Shown piece by piece: positions 26,011 through 34,569 of a stretch of 64,000 nucleotides of DNA (the first letter of the stretch is position 1; every line of letters starts with the position of its first letter). The stretch is from Bacteroides sp. AN502(2024) (GTDB lineage Bacteria > Bacteroidota > Bacteroidia > Bacteroidales > Bacteroidaceae): NCBI RefSeq assembly GCF_041227145.1, contig NZ_JBGFSP010000003.1, forward strand, positions 2,604,001 to 2,668,000, written 5' to 3'. The position numbers and the translations under genes were made by a program. Under the pieces are notes generated by a model. That model saw only the letters and a list, made by a program, of their open reading frames with translations, was not told where the DNA came from and made no database searches.

Positions 26011-26916
26011 ATGCTACTCTTACTTCAAGCAACACAAGCTGCGGATTCTGTGCAAGTGGCCGCAGATAATTTAATGAAAGAAGCGATTGCTAACGCTGAC
26101 GGGTTGGACAAACTTTCGCTGATTACTCAACAACTCGTGGATTTCGGAATCCGTGCCGGAGAACGTATTCTGGTTGCAGTTCTTGTTTTTGTAGTCGGAC
26201 GTTTCCTGATCTCTCTGATCAATAAGTTCATAAGACGCCTGATGGATAAACGAAAAGTGGATGTAAGTATCAAAACTTTCGTCAAAAGTCTGGTGAACAT
26301 TTTGCTGACCATTCTTTTAATCATTTCTGTTGTCGGTGCTCTGGGAGTTGAAACCACTTCGTTTGCGGCTTTATTGGCTTCTGCCGGTGTGGCTGTCGGT
26401 ATGGCTTTGTCCGGTAATCTGCAGAACTTTGCCGGTGGATTGGTTATTCTATTGTTCAAACCTTACAAAGTAGGTGATTGGATTGAAAGCCAGGGAGTGT
26501 CCGGAACAGTAAAAGAAATTCAGATTTTTCACACGATTCTGTCTACTGCGGATAATAAAGTGATTTATGTGCCGAATGGTGCTATGAGTAGTGGGGTGGT
26601 GACAAACTACAATGCGCAGGTTACCCGTCGTGTAGAATGGGTTGTCGGCATTGAGTATGGAGAAGATTATGAAAAGGTACAGGAAATTGTTTATGATATT
26701 CTTGTCGCTGATAAACGTATCCTGAATGAGCCTGCTCCATTTGTAGCTCTTCATGCGCTGGATGCCAGCAGTGTGAATGTGGTGGCACGTGTGTGGGTAA
26801 ATAGCGGAGATTACTGGGATGTTTATTTCGATATAAATAAAGCGATTTACGAAACCTTCAATGAAAAAGGTATCAACTTCCCTTTCCCACAGCTTACTGT
26901 TCATCAGGGAAATTGA
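26011..26916 (+). CDS. Small-conductance mechanosensitive channel, MscS family
   Basis: Inner-membrane channel that opens under osmotic down-shock. 301 residues from ATG 26011. There are membrane segments at about 50-70, 90-115 and the pore helix near 118-140, whose glycine/alanine-rich signature ASAGVAVGMALSGNLQNFAGG is followed by KVGDWIE, the entry to the cytoplasmic beta domain. Minimal MscS architecture without the long N-terminal extensions. The 14 extra codons from 25969 are AT-rich, and that ATG sits right at the predicted transcript start. A strong terminator follows at 26943. Confidence 0.88.
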   Translation: MLLLLQATQAADSVQVAADNLMKEAIANADGLDKLSLITQQLVDFGIRAGERILVAVLVFVVGRFLISLINKFIRRLMDKRKVDVSIKTFVKSLVNILLTILLIISVVGALGVETTSFAALLASAGVAVGMALSGNLQNFAGGLVILLFKPYKVGDWIESQGVSGTVKEIQIFHTILSTADNKVIYVPNGAMSSGVVTNYNAQVTRRVEWVVGIEYGEDYEKVQEIVYDILVADKRILNEPAPFVALHALDASSVNVVARVWVNSGDYWDVYFDINKAIYETFNEKGINFPFPQLTVHQGN

Positions 26917-26942
26917 TTGTTATATCTCTGATAATTCTAAAG

Positions 26943-26983
26943 AACGAGGGAGTTTCATGTTAAGTGAGGCTCCCTCGTTTTTT
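26943..26983 (+). terminator. Rho-independent terminator after mscS
   Basis: AACGAGGGAG (26943-26952) pairs perfectly with CTCCCTCGTT (26970-26979) and runs into TTTTTT (26978-26983). Confidence 0.9.
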
Positions 26984-27056
26984 GAAAACTTGTCCGGTGT
27001 GAATGAAATGAATCAGTTTTTGTTGCGGTGTATTAAATCTTTTCCATGACTGCATG

Positions 27057-28343
27057 TTAGATTTTGGCAAGTGCCTGATCCAAATCCGCAATCAGGTCAT
27101 CAATATGTTCCGTTCCAATCGATAAGCGTACAGTGCCCGGATAAATCTCCTGTTCGTCCAGTTCCTGTGCATTGAGCTGTGAATGAGTGGTACTTGCCGG
27201 GTGGATTACCAATGATTTCACATCGGCAACATTAGCTAGCAGAGAGAATATCTCCAGACTGTCGATGAAGCGATGTGCTTCTTCTTGTCCGCCTTTGACT
27301 TCGAAAGTGAAAATCGAACCGGCACCGTTCGGGAAATAACGCTGATACAGCGCATGATCGGGATGATCGGATAATGATGGATGGTTCACTTTCTTCACTT
27401 TCGGGTGATTGTTTAAGAAATTCACGACTTTCAATGCATTTTCTACATGACGTTCTACGCGTAAGGAAAGAGTTTCCAATCCTTGTAACAGGATAAAAGC
27501 ATTGAATGGACTGATGGTGGCACCTGTGTCGCGCAGCAAAATAGCTCGGATGCGGATGGCATAGGCAGCCGGACCGGCAGCATCAACAAAACGTACTCCG
27601 TGATAGCTTGGATCGGGTTCGGTCAGTTGTGGAAATTTGCCGGAAGCCACCCAGTCGAATTTGCCTGAATCTACAATGACTCCTCCTAATGAGGAACCGT
27701 GTCCGCCAATGAACTTTGTTGCGGAATGTACCACGATATCTGCCCCGTGTTCGATAGGACGGATTAAATACGGAGTACCGAATGTGTTGTCAATAATCAA
27801 AGGAATTTTGTGGCGATGAGCTATCTCAGCTACTGCCTCTATATCAATGATATTTGAGTTCGGATTTCCCAGCGTCTCGATAAATACGGCTTTCGTATTT
27901 TCCTGAATGGCTTTTTCAAAGTTCGATAAATCGCTTGGATCGACGAATGTTGTTGTGATGCCATAGCTGGGTAAGGTATGAGCCAGTAAGTTATAGCTTC
28001 CTCCATAAATCGTTTTGGCTGCTACAATATGATCGCCTGCACGAGTGATATTCTCGAAGGCATAAGTGATGGCAGCAGCACCCGAAGCAACTGCCAGTCC
28101 TGCTACTCCTCCTTCAAGAGCAGCTACGCGTTGTTCAAAAACTCCTTGAGTGGAGTTGGTCAGACGACCGTAAATGTTCCCCGGGTCCTGTAGGCCGAAA
28201 CGTGCGGCTGCGTGAGCGGAGTTGTGAAATACATAAGAAGTAGTCTGGTAAATAGGTACTGCACGGGCGTCTGTTGCCGGATCTGCTTGTTCTTGTCCTA
28301 CGTGAACTTGTAAAGTCTCGAAATGTAAATTCTTTGTTGCCAT
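27057..28343 (-). CDS. metY: O-acetylhomoserine sulfhydrylase
   Basis: A 428-residue PLP enzyme of the Cys/Met metabolism family that makes homocysteine from O-acetylhomoserine and sulfide. It begins [23 protein letters not shown], typical of MetY (read from residue 8). The Schiff-base lysine is K210 in [16 protein letters not shown]. At about 428 residues it is longer than cystathionine gamma-synthases (about 380), which supports the sulfhydrylase call. It matches the acetyl-type MetA at 5204-6121. It is divergent from an Lrp-type regulator that may control it. Confidence 0.93.
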   Translation of the reverse strand: MATKNLHFETLQVHVGQEQADPATDARAVPIYQTTSYVFHNSAHAAARFGLQDPGNIYGRLTNSTQGVFEQRVAALEGGVAGLAVASGAAAITYAFENITRAGDHIVAAKTIYGGSYNLLAHTLPSYGITTTFVDPSDLSNFEKAIQENTKAVFIETLGNPNSNIIDIEAVAEIAHRHKIPLIIDNTFGTPYLIRPIEHGADIVVHSATKFIGGHGSSLGGVIVDSGKFDWVASGKFPQLTEPDPSYHGVRFVDAAGPAAYAIRIRAILLRDTGATISPFNAFILLQGLETLSLRVERHVENALKVVNFLNNHPKVKKVNHPSLSDHPDHALYQRYFPNGAGSIFTFEVKGGQEEAHRFIDSLEIFSLLANVADVKSLVIHPASTTHSQLNAQELDEQEIYPGTVRLSIGTEHIDDLIADLDQALAKI

Positions 28344-28386
28344 AGTCGTATATTTTTAAGTTTAGTATTTATTCTTTGTTTTCTTG

Positions 28387-28394
28387 CAAAGTTA
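28387..28394 (-). promoter_or_regulatory. -7 promoter element for metY
   Basis: Minus-strand TAACTTTG. A near-match CTTG to the -33 box is at 28415-28418, 20 bases upstream. The transcript leader would be about 37 bases. No SAM riboswitch is visible. Confidence 0.6.
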
Positions 28395-28445
28395 TGGGGC
28401 GCAGATATATCGAACAAGATGTGACTTAAATATAGAAAATAATAC

Positions 28446-28453
28446 TATTTTTG
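28446..28453 (+). promoter_or_regulatory. -7 promoter element for the lrp-type gene
   Basis: TATTTTTG, 67 bases before the regulator ATG and about 50 bases from the divergent metY promoter, so one bound regulator could affect both. Confidence 0.5.
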
Positions 28454-28520
28454 TACCGTTATATAGAACTGAATAGTTACATCATTCCTAAAAATCACCT
28501 TTTAGAAGAATATTTTTCTT

Positions 28521-28991
28521 ATGGATACTTTTGACAAACTGGATAGAGTCGATTTGCAAATACTCCGTACTTTGCAAGAAAATTCCCGATTGACGACGAA
28601 AGAGTTGGCGGCGCGGGTGAGTCTTTCTTCTACTCCTGTTTTTGAACGTCTTAAGCGGTTGGAGAGTGGGGGGTATATAAAGAAGTATATTGCCGTGTTG
28701 GATGCGGAAAAGCTGAATCAAGGATTTGTCGTATTTTGTAGTGTGAAGCTTAGACGACTGAACAGGGATATCGCAGCCGAGTTTACGCGGATTATACAGG
28801 ATATTCCTGAGGTCACCGAATGTTATAACATATCAGGAAGTTATGATTATCTGTTGAAGATTCATGCTCCCAATATGAAATACTATCAGGAGTTTATTCT
28901 GAATGTGTTGGGGACGATTGATAGCTTGGGATCACTGGAAAGCACGTTTGTGATGGCTGAAGTGAAGCATCAATATGGGATACATATTTAA
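28521..28991 (+). CDS. Lrp/AsnC family transcriptional regulator
   Basis: A 156-residue feast/famine regulator. The N-terminal winged helix-turn-helix (about 8-60) reads DRVDLQILRTLQENSRLTTKELA then VSLSSTPVFERLKRLE, and the C-terminal RAM ligand-binding domain covers about 70-150 (TECYNISGSYDYLLKIHAP). Such regulators bind amino acids and assemble as octamers. It is divergent from metY and followed 16 bases later by ogt. Control of metY by a sulfur amino acid is a reasonable guess from position only. Confidence 0.9.
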   Translation: MDTFDKLDRVDLQILRTLQENSRLTTKELAARVSLSSTPVFERLKRLESGGYIKKYIAVLDAEKLNQGFVVFCSVKLRRLNRDIAAEFTRIIQDIPEVTECYNISGSYDYLLKIHAPNMKYYQEFILNVLGTIDSLGSLESTFVMAEVKHQYGIHI

Positions 28992-29007
28992 TTCTTTGTG
29001 TAATGGT

Positions 29008-29526
29008 ATGAGATTTATTCAGATACAGCGTTATCATTCTCCTTGTGGCGATTTGATGCTTGGCTCGTTTGAGGATCGACTTTGTCTTTGTGACTGGGCA
29101 GTTGAAAGTCATAGGGACATTATAGACAGGAGGTTGCGGAAAGGACTGAAAGCCTGTTACGAAGAAAGTACATCTGAGGTAATACAGGAAGCAATTCAGC
29201 AGTTGGATGAATATTTCAATGGCGAACGGACTGTGTTTGAGGTGCCTTTGCTCTTTGTTGGTACGGATTTTCAGAAAAGCGTATGGTATAAGTTGCTGGA
29301 CATTCCGTATGGGGCGACTATATCGTATGGAGAATTGGCGAAACAGCTGGATATGCCGAAGGCTGTCCGTGCGGTTGCTGCTGCTAACGGTGCAAATGCT
29401 ATTTCTATTTTTGCTCCGTGTCATCGTGTTATCGGCAGTAAACACACGCTTGTAGGTTATGCCGGTGGTCTTTCTACTAAAAAATGGTTGCTGGATTTGG
29501 AATTAAATGGCAAACCTCTGTTATGA
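29008..29526 (+). CDS. ogt: Methylated-DNA-protein cysteine methyltransferase
   Basis: DNA repair protein that removes methyl groups from O6-methylguanine onto its own cysteine. 172 residues from ATG 29008. The acceptor C138 lies in the IFAPCHRVIG motif, and the helix-turn-helix part has SYGELAKQL and RAVAAANGAN, which bind DNA. The frame is open from 28975, but that start lies inside the lrp-type gene. It is probably cotranscribed with that regulator. Confidence 0.93.
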   Translation: MRFIQIQRYHSPCGDLMLGSFEDRLCLCDWAVESHRDIIDRRLRKGLKACYEESTSEVIQEAIQQLDEYFNGERTVFEVPLLFVGTDFQKSVWYKLLDIPYGATISYGELAKQLDMPKAVRAVAAANGANAISIFAPCHRVIGSKHTLVGYAGGLSTKKWLLDLELNGKPLL

Positions 29527-30035
29527 ATGAACAAAAAATGCTTGATGATGTACGTATTGCACAGTCAATGATTCTACCAGCCCATATTGCATATAACCAA
29601 TCGATGTACTCATGTCTAAGTCTAAGCCCTCTAACAGAAAATTGTTTATTCATTGTTTCTATACTATCTCTTTGGACTAACCCGGCATTAGCAGGCTGAG
29701 TGCCATGACCGACAGCCTGCTACCAAACTGTAGATGGTATGGTGGCGCTTGCCGTATTCTTCAGCTGCGGTCAATAGCTTGTCGATGAGCAAGATCAACA
29801 CGATGCCCCGAAAAAAGAGAGCGTGGCATGGTTATAACAGATTGGGGATTAGTACTTCAAAAGAGAGCAAAATGTTTTTTTGTTCAAAAACAAAGAGGCT
29901 GTCTAACAAGTCCTATTTTAACGATTTCACCCCTGCCAGAATATGCTTTGGCTGACTTCTAATTACTGAGACCTGTTGGACAGCCTCTTGATAGGATGAA
30001 CTGTTGTTATTATGGGATGTTTCATACATCTGTTA
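29527..30035. other. Decayed intergenic stretch at the left edge of the accessory island
   Basis: No intact gene is visible. Overlapping the ogt stop (ATGA at 29523-29526) a plus frame begins MNEQKMLDDVRIAQSMILPA and runs to 29699. It looks like a truncated downstream gene. On the minus strand around 29697-29830 a short frame reads LTAAEEYGKRHHTIYSLVAG, which looks like the end of a coding sequence I do not recognise. Family 2 repeat copy B follows at 29891-29990. Confidence 0.5.
29891..29990. repeat. Palindromic intergenic repeat, family 2, copy B
   Basis: The outer arms are CAAAGAGGCTGTCTAACAAG (29891-29910) and CTGTTGGACAGCCTCTTG (29973-29990). The inner part keeps TTTCACCCCTGCCAGAAT, as in copy A, but the matching right inner arm has been lost (TTTGGCTGA), so the inner hairpin is weak. 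Orientation is the same as the copy at 9140-9245. Confidence 0.75.
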
Positions 30036-30239
30036 CTATGTTAAGTCTGGTAAATCAGTTTTTGGACGCTCAATATCGGTGCGTTCTTTTTTTATTCTAA
30101 TTGTCTCTTTGTTTAAAGCCTCTTTGGGCAGAGCGGATTTCCTACTTTGCGTAACCCACGATTCCTCGCAGAGGAAAAGTCCGTTTACTCCTTGCACAAG
30201 CGTTATTTCGCCGTTACTGATGATGTTGGTGATACTCAT
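30036..30239 (-). CDS. Small hypothetical protein, 67 residues
   Basis: Not recognised. It starts MSITNIISNGEITLVQGVNG and is lysine- and glutamate-rich towards the end. Its ATG overlaps the stop of the upstream cysteine-rich ORF as ATGA, and that arrangement is the main reason to call it a gene. No hydrophobic segment. It lies within the accessory island. Confidence 0.5.
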   Translation of the reverse strand: MSITNIISNGEITLVQGVNGLFLCEESWVTQSRKSALPKEALNKETIRIKKERTDIERPKTDLPDLT

Positions 30240-30493
30240 ATATTGATTGTTTTTAGTTGCTCTACCGAAATGGTGCGGTGTTTCACCTCCTGTACCAAGC
30301 GAAATGTTGCCTGACAAGACCTGCCGCATCTGCCCATGCAAACAATGGGTGTCGGGTCGAACAGAAGATGACTGACACGCTTCTTTTCTGAGTCGAATAC
30401 GAAAGAAATTCGATTGTCCATAATTGTACAACCGCCTCCACAAGGGTTGCATTGTAAGCAGGAGGACGTGTGTATGTTTCTATTTGTTTTCAT
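30236..30493 (-). CDS. Small cysteine-rich hypothetical protein, 85 residues
   Basis: Not recognised. It has nine cysteines in two groups: CLQCNPCGGGC near 12-22 and CMGRCGRSC near 56-64, spaced like metal or Fe-S ligands. Translationally coupled to the 67-residue ORF by an ATGA overlap. A -7-like GAACTTTG is at 30613-30620 on the minus strand, giving a leader of about 110 bases. A role in metal handling would suit the neighbouring ATPase but is a guess. Confidence 0.55.
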   Translation of the reverse strand: MKTNRNIHTSSCLQCNPCGGGCTIMDNRISFVFDSEKKRVSHLLFDPTPIVCMGRCGRSCQATFRLVQEVKHRTISVEQLKTINI

Positions 30494-30888
30494 CTTTTAA
30501 TTTTTACATCCATGAGACTTTTCCATCTTTCCTTGCTGTTTCCAGCAATGACTTGTATGTAAAGTCTTTCGTAGTTTGCATAGGTCAGAATACAGTTCTT
30601 CTTTTTACACTACAAAGTTCGTTATATATCTTTGGGGCTGCAATACCTTAAAAAGGGGATTTTTTGATTAGGAAATCCCCTTTTATAGTAGTTGGAAGAA
30701 TTGAACTGTGGTACTCAAGATGTCAATTTTTTAAATAATCTCCACCGATTTCGTGTAGGGATACTTTCAGCATTTAACTTGCTACTCTTTGGTTTTTGTT
30801 TGATGCAAAGGTTATATTATTCTAATAACAATCGGCAAAGACCCAATGTTTTCATCCGGCTTTAATGCCGTATCAAATCACGGCATCA
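30494..30888. other. Gene-free stretch with promoter-like and terminator elements
   Basis: It holds the leader of the cysteine-rich ORF (to about 30612), a strong bidirectional hairpin (30651-30684), and a TGCCGT/ACGGCA hairpin at 30868-30887 that may terminate the P-type ATPase transcript. I see no coding sequence in 30690-30888. Confidence 0.6.
30651..30684. terminator. Bidirectional hairpin terminator
   Basis: AAAAGGGGATTT (30651-30662) and AAATCCCCTTTT (30673-30684) form a perfect 12-bp stem with a 10-base loop and A/T runs on both sides. Confidence 0.75.
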
Positions 30889-32799
30889 TCATATCTTGCG
30901 TACATACATGGCTCTTATTGCGTTGAGTACAGCGAGTATCATCACGCCTACGTCGGCAAAGATAGCAAGCCACATATTGATGATGCCGAATACTCCAAGT
31001 ATAAGGCAAATTCCCTTGATGCCCAATGCCATGATGATGTTCTCCCATACTATTCCCAAGCACTTGCGTGAGATACGGATTGCCTTGCCGATTTTCATCG
31101 GATCATCGTCCATGAGCACCACGTCAGCGGCCTCTATGGCGGCATCGCTTCCCATCGCGCCCATCGCTATGCCAAGGTCAGCACGCGAGAGCACGGGGGC
31201 GTCATTTATGCCATCACCCACAAACGCAACCTTGTCATCTCCTTTTGTGTCAGCAAGGATGCTCTCAAGTTGCGACACCTTATCGGCAGGTAGCAGTTCG
31301 CTGTAAACCTTATCTATCCCAAGCCGGGCAGCGGTTTGGTCTGCGACCGGTTTGGTATCACCGGTCAGCATGACGGTTGTTGTCACGCCCGACCTACGAA
31401 GATCGGAAATGGCTTGTTCGGATGTGGGTTTCACAATATCTCCAAGAACGATGTGTCCCGCATATTTACCGTCAATTGCGAGGTGGACAATAGTTCCGGC
31501 TGTCTTGCAATGGCAGGGAACAAGGCCTAAGTCCGACATCAGTTTCTCATTTCCAGCGGCAACCATTCTACCATCGATGACGGTGGTAACGCCTTTACCG
31601 CTGATTTCTTTCATGTCGCTCATCCGGCTGCGGTCAATTGCGTGTCCGTAGGCTCGTTGAAGCGATTTGGCTATCGGGTGTGAAGATGACGACTCCACTA
31701 TTGCCGCAAATTCAAGCAATTGTGCTTTGCGGTCGGCAATGTCCTCGTCGTGGTCTCCATGATAGGCATTGACCTCAAACACTCCTTTAGTCAATGTTCC
31801 GGTCTTGTCGAAGACCACAGTTTTTACTTTCGACAGCGTTTCCAGAATATTCGCACCTTTCACCAGCACACCTTCGCGGCTTGCACCGCCGATTCCGGCA
31901 AAGAATGACAACGGTATGCTGACCACCAATGCGCAAGGGCAGCTGATTACGAGGAAAACGAGAGCACGGTAAATCCATGTTTCAAACGTAGAGAAGTCAA
32001 GAGGCGCACCGTTGAATAGAATCAGGATTAACGGGGGCAAAAGGGCTAGGGCCAACGCTCCGTAGCAGACAGCCGGAGTATATACGCGTGCGAACTTAGC
32101 AATAAAATTCTCAGATTTCGATTTGCGCGAGGCCGAATCTTCAACCAGCTCTAAAATCTTGGATACAGTAGAATCGCCGAACTCTTTGGTAGTGCGCACT
32201 TTCAATACTCCCGACATATTGATGCTGCCGCTTATGATCTCATCTCCGCTACCTACTTCGCGCGGAAGTGACTCACCGGTCAATGCTGATGTATTGAGCG
32301 ATGACTCGCCGGAAATTACAACTCCGTCGATAGGGACCCGCTCTCCAGGCTGAATGATGATTGTCTGACCGACCTCCACATCGTCGGGGTCTATCTTCAC
32401 AATCTTGCCGTCCTGCTCTATATTGGCATAGTCAGGGCGTATATCCATGAGAGCTGCGATGTTACGACGGCTTTTACCGACGGCATAGCTCTGGAAGAAC
32501 TCGCCAATCTGATAGAACAGCATCACGGCGATAGCCTCCAGATAGTCGCCGCTCTTCTCATAGATGGCGAGTGCGAATGCTCCAACCGTTGCCAAAGCCA
32601 TAAGGAAATTCTCATCAAACACTCTGCCGTGGATAATTCCGAGCCACGCCTTTTTCAATATGTCGTAACCTATTATCAGGTATACCACAAGATATGCTGC
32701 GAGACGTGGACATCCTGTAATGTCAATAAAAAGCAACCCAACGGTCATCACCAGAGCGATGATGATGCGGGTGAGCATATTGCGTTGTTTTCTGTTCAT
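30889..32799 (-). CDS. Heavy-metal P-type ATPase (Zn/Cd/Pb exporter type)
   Basis: A 636-residue P1B-type ATPase that should export divalent soft metals. It has the actuator motif TGES (174-177), the membrane metal site CPC (287-289), the phosphorylated aspartate D331 in DKTGTLTKG, the hinge GDGINDAP and a last membrane helix with DVGVMILAVLNAIRAM, typical of the Zn/Cd subgroup. It lacks an N-terminal HMA domain; that domain is the separate gene just upstream. ATG 32799 with AAGGA before it is preferred to the upstream TTG. Base composition and codon use look more GC-rich than the neighbours, suggesting transfer. Confidence 0.92.
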   Translation of the reverse strand: MNRKQRNMLTRIIIALVMTVGLLFIDITGCPRLAAYLVVYLIIGYDILKKAWLGIIHGRVFDENFLMALATVGAFALAIYEKSGDYLEAIAVMLFYQIGEFFQSYAVGKSRRNIAALMDIRPDYANIEQDGKIVKIDPDDVEVGQTIIIQPGERVPIDGVVISGESSLNTSALTGESLPREVGSGDEIISGSINMSGVLKVRTTKEFGDSTVSKILELVEDSASRKSKSENFIAKFARVYTPAVCYGALALALLPPLILILFNGAPLDFSTFETWIYRALVFLVISCPCALVVSIPLSFFAGIGGASREGVLVKGANILETLSKVKTVVFDKTGTLTKGVFEVNAYHGDHDEDIADRKAQLLEFAAIVESSSSHPIAKSLQRAYGHAIDRSRMSDMKEISGKGVTTVIDGRMVAAGNEKLMSDLGLVPCHCKTAGTIVHLAIDGKYAGHIVLGDIVKPTSEQAISDLRRSGVTTTVMLTGDTKPVADQTAARLGIDKVYSELLPADKVSQLESILADTKGDDKVAFVGDGINDAPVLSRADLGIAMGAMGSDAAIEAADVVLMDDDPMKIGKAIRISRKCLGIVWENIIMALGIKGICLILGVFGIINMWLAIFADVGVMILAVLNAIRAMYVRKI

Positions 32800-32860
32800 A
32801 TTCCTTATGATTTGAGGAAGTAGCCCAACCAACTAAGGTCAGACTGCCACCATATTTTTA

Positions 32861-33076
32861 TTAGAGAATCTCAAAATCAGGTTCCACCTTTTTGGCGGCT
32901 TTCAGTACTTCTGCCATTACTTCGTTCTGATCTGCATCATCCTCGAAGGCAACCTTCATCTTCTGTGTCATGAATGAAATGGAAAGTTCCTTTACGCCTG
33001 CAACCTTCTTAGCTGCGTCTTCCACGAGGTTTGCGCAGTTTGCGCAATCAACCTCAATTTTGAATGTCTTGCTCAT
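32861..33076 (-). CDS. HMA-domain metallochaperone, 71 residues
   Basis: A free-standing heavy-metal-associated domain. The metal motif is C11-A-N-C14 after a beta strand (KTFKIEVDCANCANLVEDAAKK read by parts), and the rest fits the beta-alpha-beta-beta-alpha-beta ferredoxin-like fold ending FEIL. It lies 61 bases upstream of the ATPase, which lacks its own HMA domain, so it probably hands metal to the pump or senses it. The unusual xCANC in place of MxCxxC argues against a copper chaperone. Confidence 0.9.
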   Translation of the reverse strand: MSKTFKIEVDCANCANLVEDAAKKVAGVKELSISFMTQKMKVAFEDDADQNEVMAEVLKAAKKVEPDFEIL

Positions 33077-33125
33077 ATTCTTAATTTTTTAGTACGATTT
33101 ACTCCGTGATTTAATTTTACTGCTG

Positions 33126-33133
33126 CAAAGTTA
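33126..33133 (-). promoter_or_regulatory. -7 promoter element for the HMA/ATPase operon
   Basis: Minus-strand TAACTTTG, 50 bases before the HMA-domain ATG. The palindrome at 33146-33160 lies 12-27 bases upstream, in the -20 to -35 zone where a bound protein would block the polymerase. Confidence 0.65.
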
Positions 33134-33145
33134 CAGACAGTTTTA

Positions 33146-33160
33146 TGCAAACTGTTTGCA
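33146..33160. promoter_or_regulatory. Palindromic operator 1 (TGCAAAC-n-GTTTGCA)
   Basis: TGCAAACTGTTTGCA is a perfect 7-1-7 palindrome over the HMA/ATPase promoter. Very similar sites lie at 33179-33193 and in front of the Fur-family gene at 34085-34099. Confidence 0.75.
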
Positions 33161-33178
33161 ATGTTCACACCCCATAAT

Positions 33179-33193
33179 TGCAAATCGTTTGCA
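33179..33193. promoter_or_regulatory. Palindromic operator 2
   Basis: TGCAAATCGTTTGCA, the same motif with one arm mismatch. Its centre is 33 bp from operator 1, about three helical turns, so two dimers could bind on the same face. Confidence 0.7.
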
Positions 33194-33239
33194 TCGCATA
33201 ATGCCGAACTTTATATCCCCCCCAAAAAAAACAATTCAA

Positions 33240-33530
33240 ATGACTGAACGCGATTCTATTGATTTTGGCAAGGTGGATATTTTTAGGTTTTTTGTTGACA
33301 TATTTCTTCCGACATTGGCAAGCCTTATGTTCGGAGCGTCGGTATATGTGGCTGACGGAATGTTTGTCATCCGGCTTGACGGTGCGCTCAAATTCTCAAT
33401 GTGGGTCAACGTGATTGTATCCGTTGCCAATATTGTACTCGACTACCTCTTTGTTTTTCCGTTCGTGATGGGTATAAAAGGAGTGGTGATGGCTACCTAT
33501 CCGAACTTTAGACAGGTGAAAAAGGCATAA
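33240..33530 (+). pseudogene. MATE efflux transporter remnant, internally deleted
   Basis: A 96-residue frame from ATG 33240. Residues 1-45 (DIFLPTLASLMFGASVYVAD) match the first membrane helix of a MATE transporter. At about residue 46 the sequence jumps to a middle section (MWVNVIVSVANIVLDYLFVF), skipping roughly a hundred residues of a normal 440-residue protein. After MATY it runs into the FeoA-like sequence in another frame and stops. It is a deletion scar and cannot be a working transporter. Confidence 0.75.
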
Positions 33531-34114
33531 TTGTCCGTGTATCAGGACAAGGCAGTTTCCGCAAGCGTATCATTGAGCTTGGCTTCATCAAGAGCAAGAC
33601 AGTCACAGTCGTCCGTAACGCTCCTTTCAAGGAGCCTATCGAATATGAGATACTCGAAGCTGAGATTGCGTTGCACCGTCATGATGTCGACCTTATTGAA
33701 GTGGTGGGAGAAGACGAACCGGTTGGTGAAATTGTCGACAACAGTCCGATAACCGAGTGTGCGCATCTGTCGCTTGAGGAGATGCAGCAACTGGTCTCAC
33801 ACAAGGAAAAGGTGATAACAATCGCTTTCGCAGGCAATCCCAACTATGGCAAGACATCAATATTCAACGCTCTTTCGGGGGCGCATGAACACATCGGTAA
33901 TTACAGTGGCGTAACCTTCGGCATTGACAGCGGTGGTAAAGGAAACAAACTGGAAATGGGTGGCACAAGCGTTATCCTCTACCGCATTGGCCTGGATCTG
34001 TGCCTCCCTTGTCGATGTTGTTGGAAATCTAATTCTCTCTGTCTGAACCATTGGCTAAAAATTGCGACACTTAAAAATCTCCATTGCAAACGGTTTGCGA
34101 AAAAAAAGCCGTAA
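33512..34114 (+). pseudogene. FeoA-FeoB ferrous iron transporter remnant
   Basis: From 33512 an open frame reads [20 protein letters not shown], a FeoA SH3-like domain lacking its first residues. A linker follows, then the start of the FeoB G domain, [20 protein letters not shown], ending [14 protein letters not shown]. After that the sequence no longer resembles FeoB and stops at 34114. The G1 motif has Tyr where FeoB usually has Cys. The membrane part is absent. FeoA-FeoB fusions are normal in Bacteroides, so this is the front of such a gene fused to the MATE scrap. Confidence 0.75.
34085..34099. promoter_or_regulatory. Palindromic operator 3, at the Fur-family gene
   Basis: TGCAAACGGTTTGCG, the same motif as operators 1 and 2, just upstream of the -7 element of the Fur-family gene. 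This suggests self-regulation and one shared regulon with the HMA/ATPase operon. Confidence 0.7.
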
Positions 34115-34119
34115 CTTTG
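34112..34119 (+). promoter_or_regulatory. -7 promoter element for the Fur-family gene
   Basis: TAACTTTG, 9 bases before ATG 34129 and 15 before ATG 34135, so the leader is extremely short. Confidence 0.6.
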
Positions 34120-34128
34120 CCGAAAAAT

Positions 34129-34554
34129 ATGGATATGAACAACGATGAAATAGGAAATATTTTGAATGGCAGAGGTATAAAACCTACCGCAAATCGAATT
34201 CTTGTGATGAGAGAATTGATGAAAGTCTCAAATCCGGTCAATCTTGCTGATTTGGAAGCTTCGCTGGAGTTCTCAATGGATAAGGCAAGCATTTTCCGTG
34301 TGCTTGAACTTTTCGCTGAAAAAGATGTGGTTCATGTGATTGAGGACGGGAGCCGTTCACTTAAATATGAGCTGTGTCACAGTGGCAATAAGCACAGCAT
34401 CGCTGACCAACATGCCCATTTTTATTGCGAGCATTGCAAGGGAACATACTGCATTGAAACGGAGAAAGTCCCCATGATTGATATTCCTGACGGGTTCACT
34501 CCACATTCCATCAACTATATGATCAAAGGCATCTGCCCGAAATGCAACAGATAG
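34129..34554 (+). CDS. Fur-family metal-responsive regulator
   Basis: A 141-residue Fur/Zur/PerR-type protein. The N-terminal winged helix (about 5-80) has IKPTANRILVMRELMKVSNPVNLADL and SMDKASIFRVLELFAEKDVV (read by parts). The C-terminal half carries HAHFYCEHCKGTYC and a final CPKC, the structural zinc cysteines. The frame extends to 34084, but those codons cover the operator and promoter. ATG 34135 is a possible alternative. It probably binds the three TGCAAAC-type palindromes. A Fur-family repressor of an efflux pump is less common than ArsR- or MerR-type control, so the sensed metal is open. Confidence 0.88.
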   Translation: MDMNNDEIGNILNGRGIKPTANRILVMRELMKVSNPVNLADLEASLEFSMDKASIFRVLELFAEKDVVHVIEDGSRSLKYELCHSGNKHSIADQHAHFYCEHCKGTYCIETEKVPMIDIPDGFTPHSINYMIKGICPKCNR

Positions 34555-34569
34555 CCTGAATGATAACGA

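Noticed and set aside
28344..28520. SAM riboswitch in front of metY
   Set aside because: The leader is about 37 bases and shows no aptamer-like pairing.
33156..33239. Longer start for the MATE fragment
   Set aside because: The 28 extra codons lie over the operator palindromes and show no similarity to MATE proteins.
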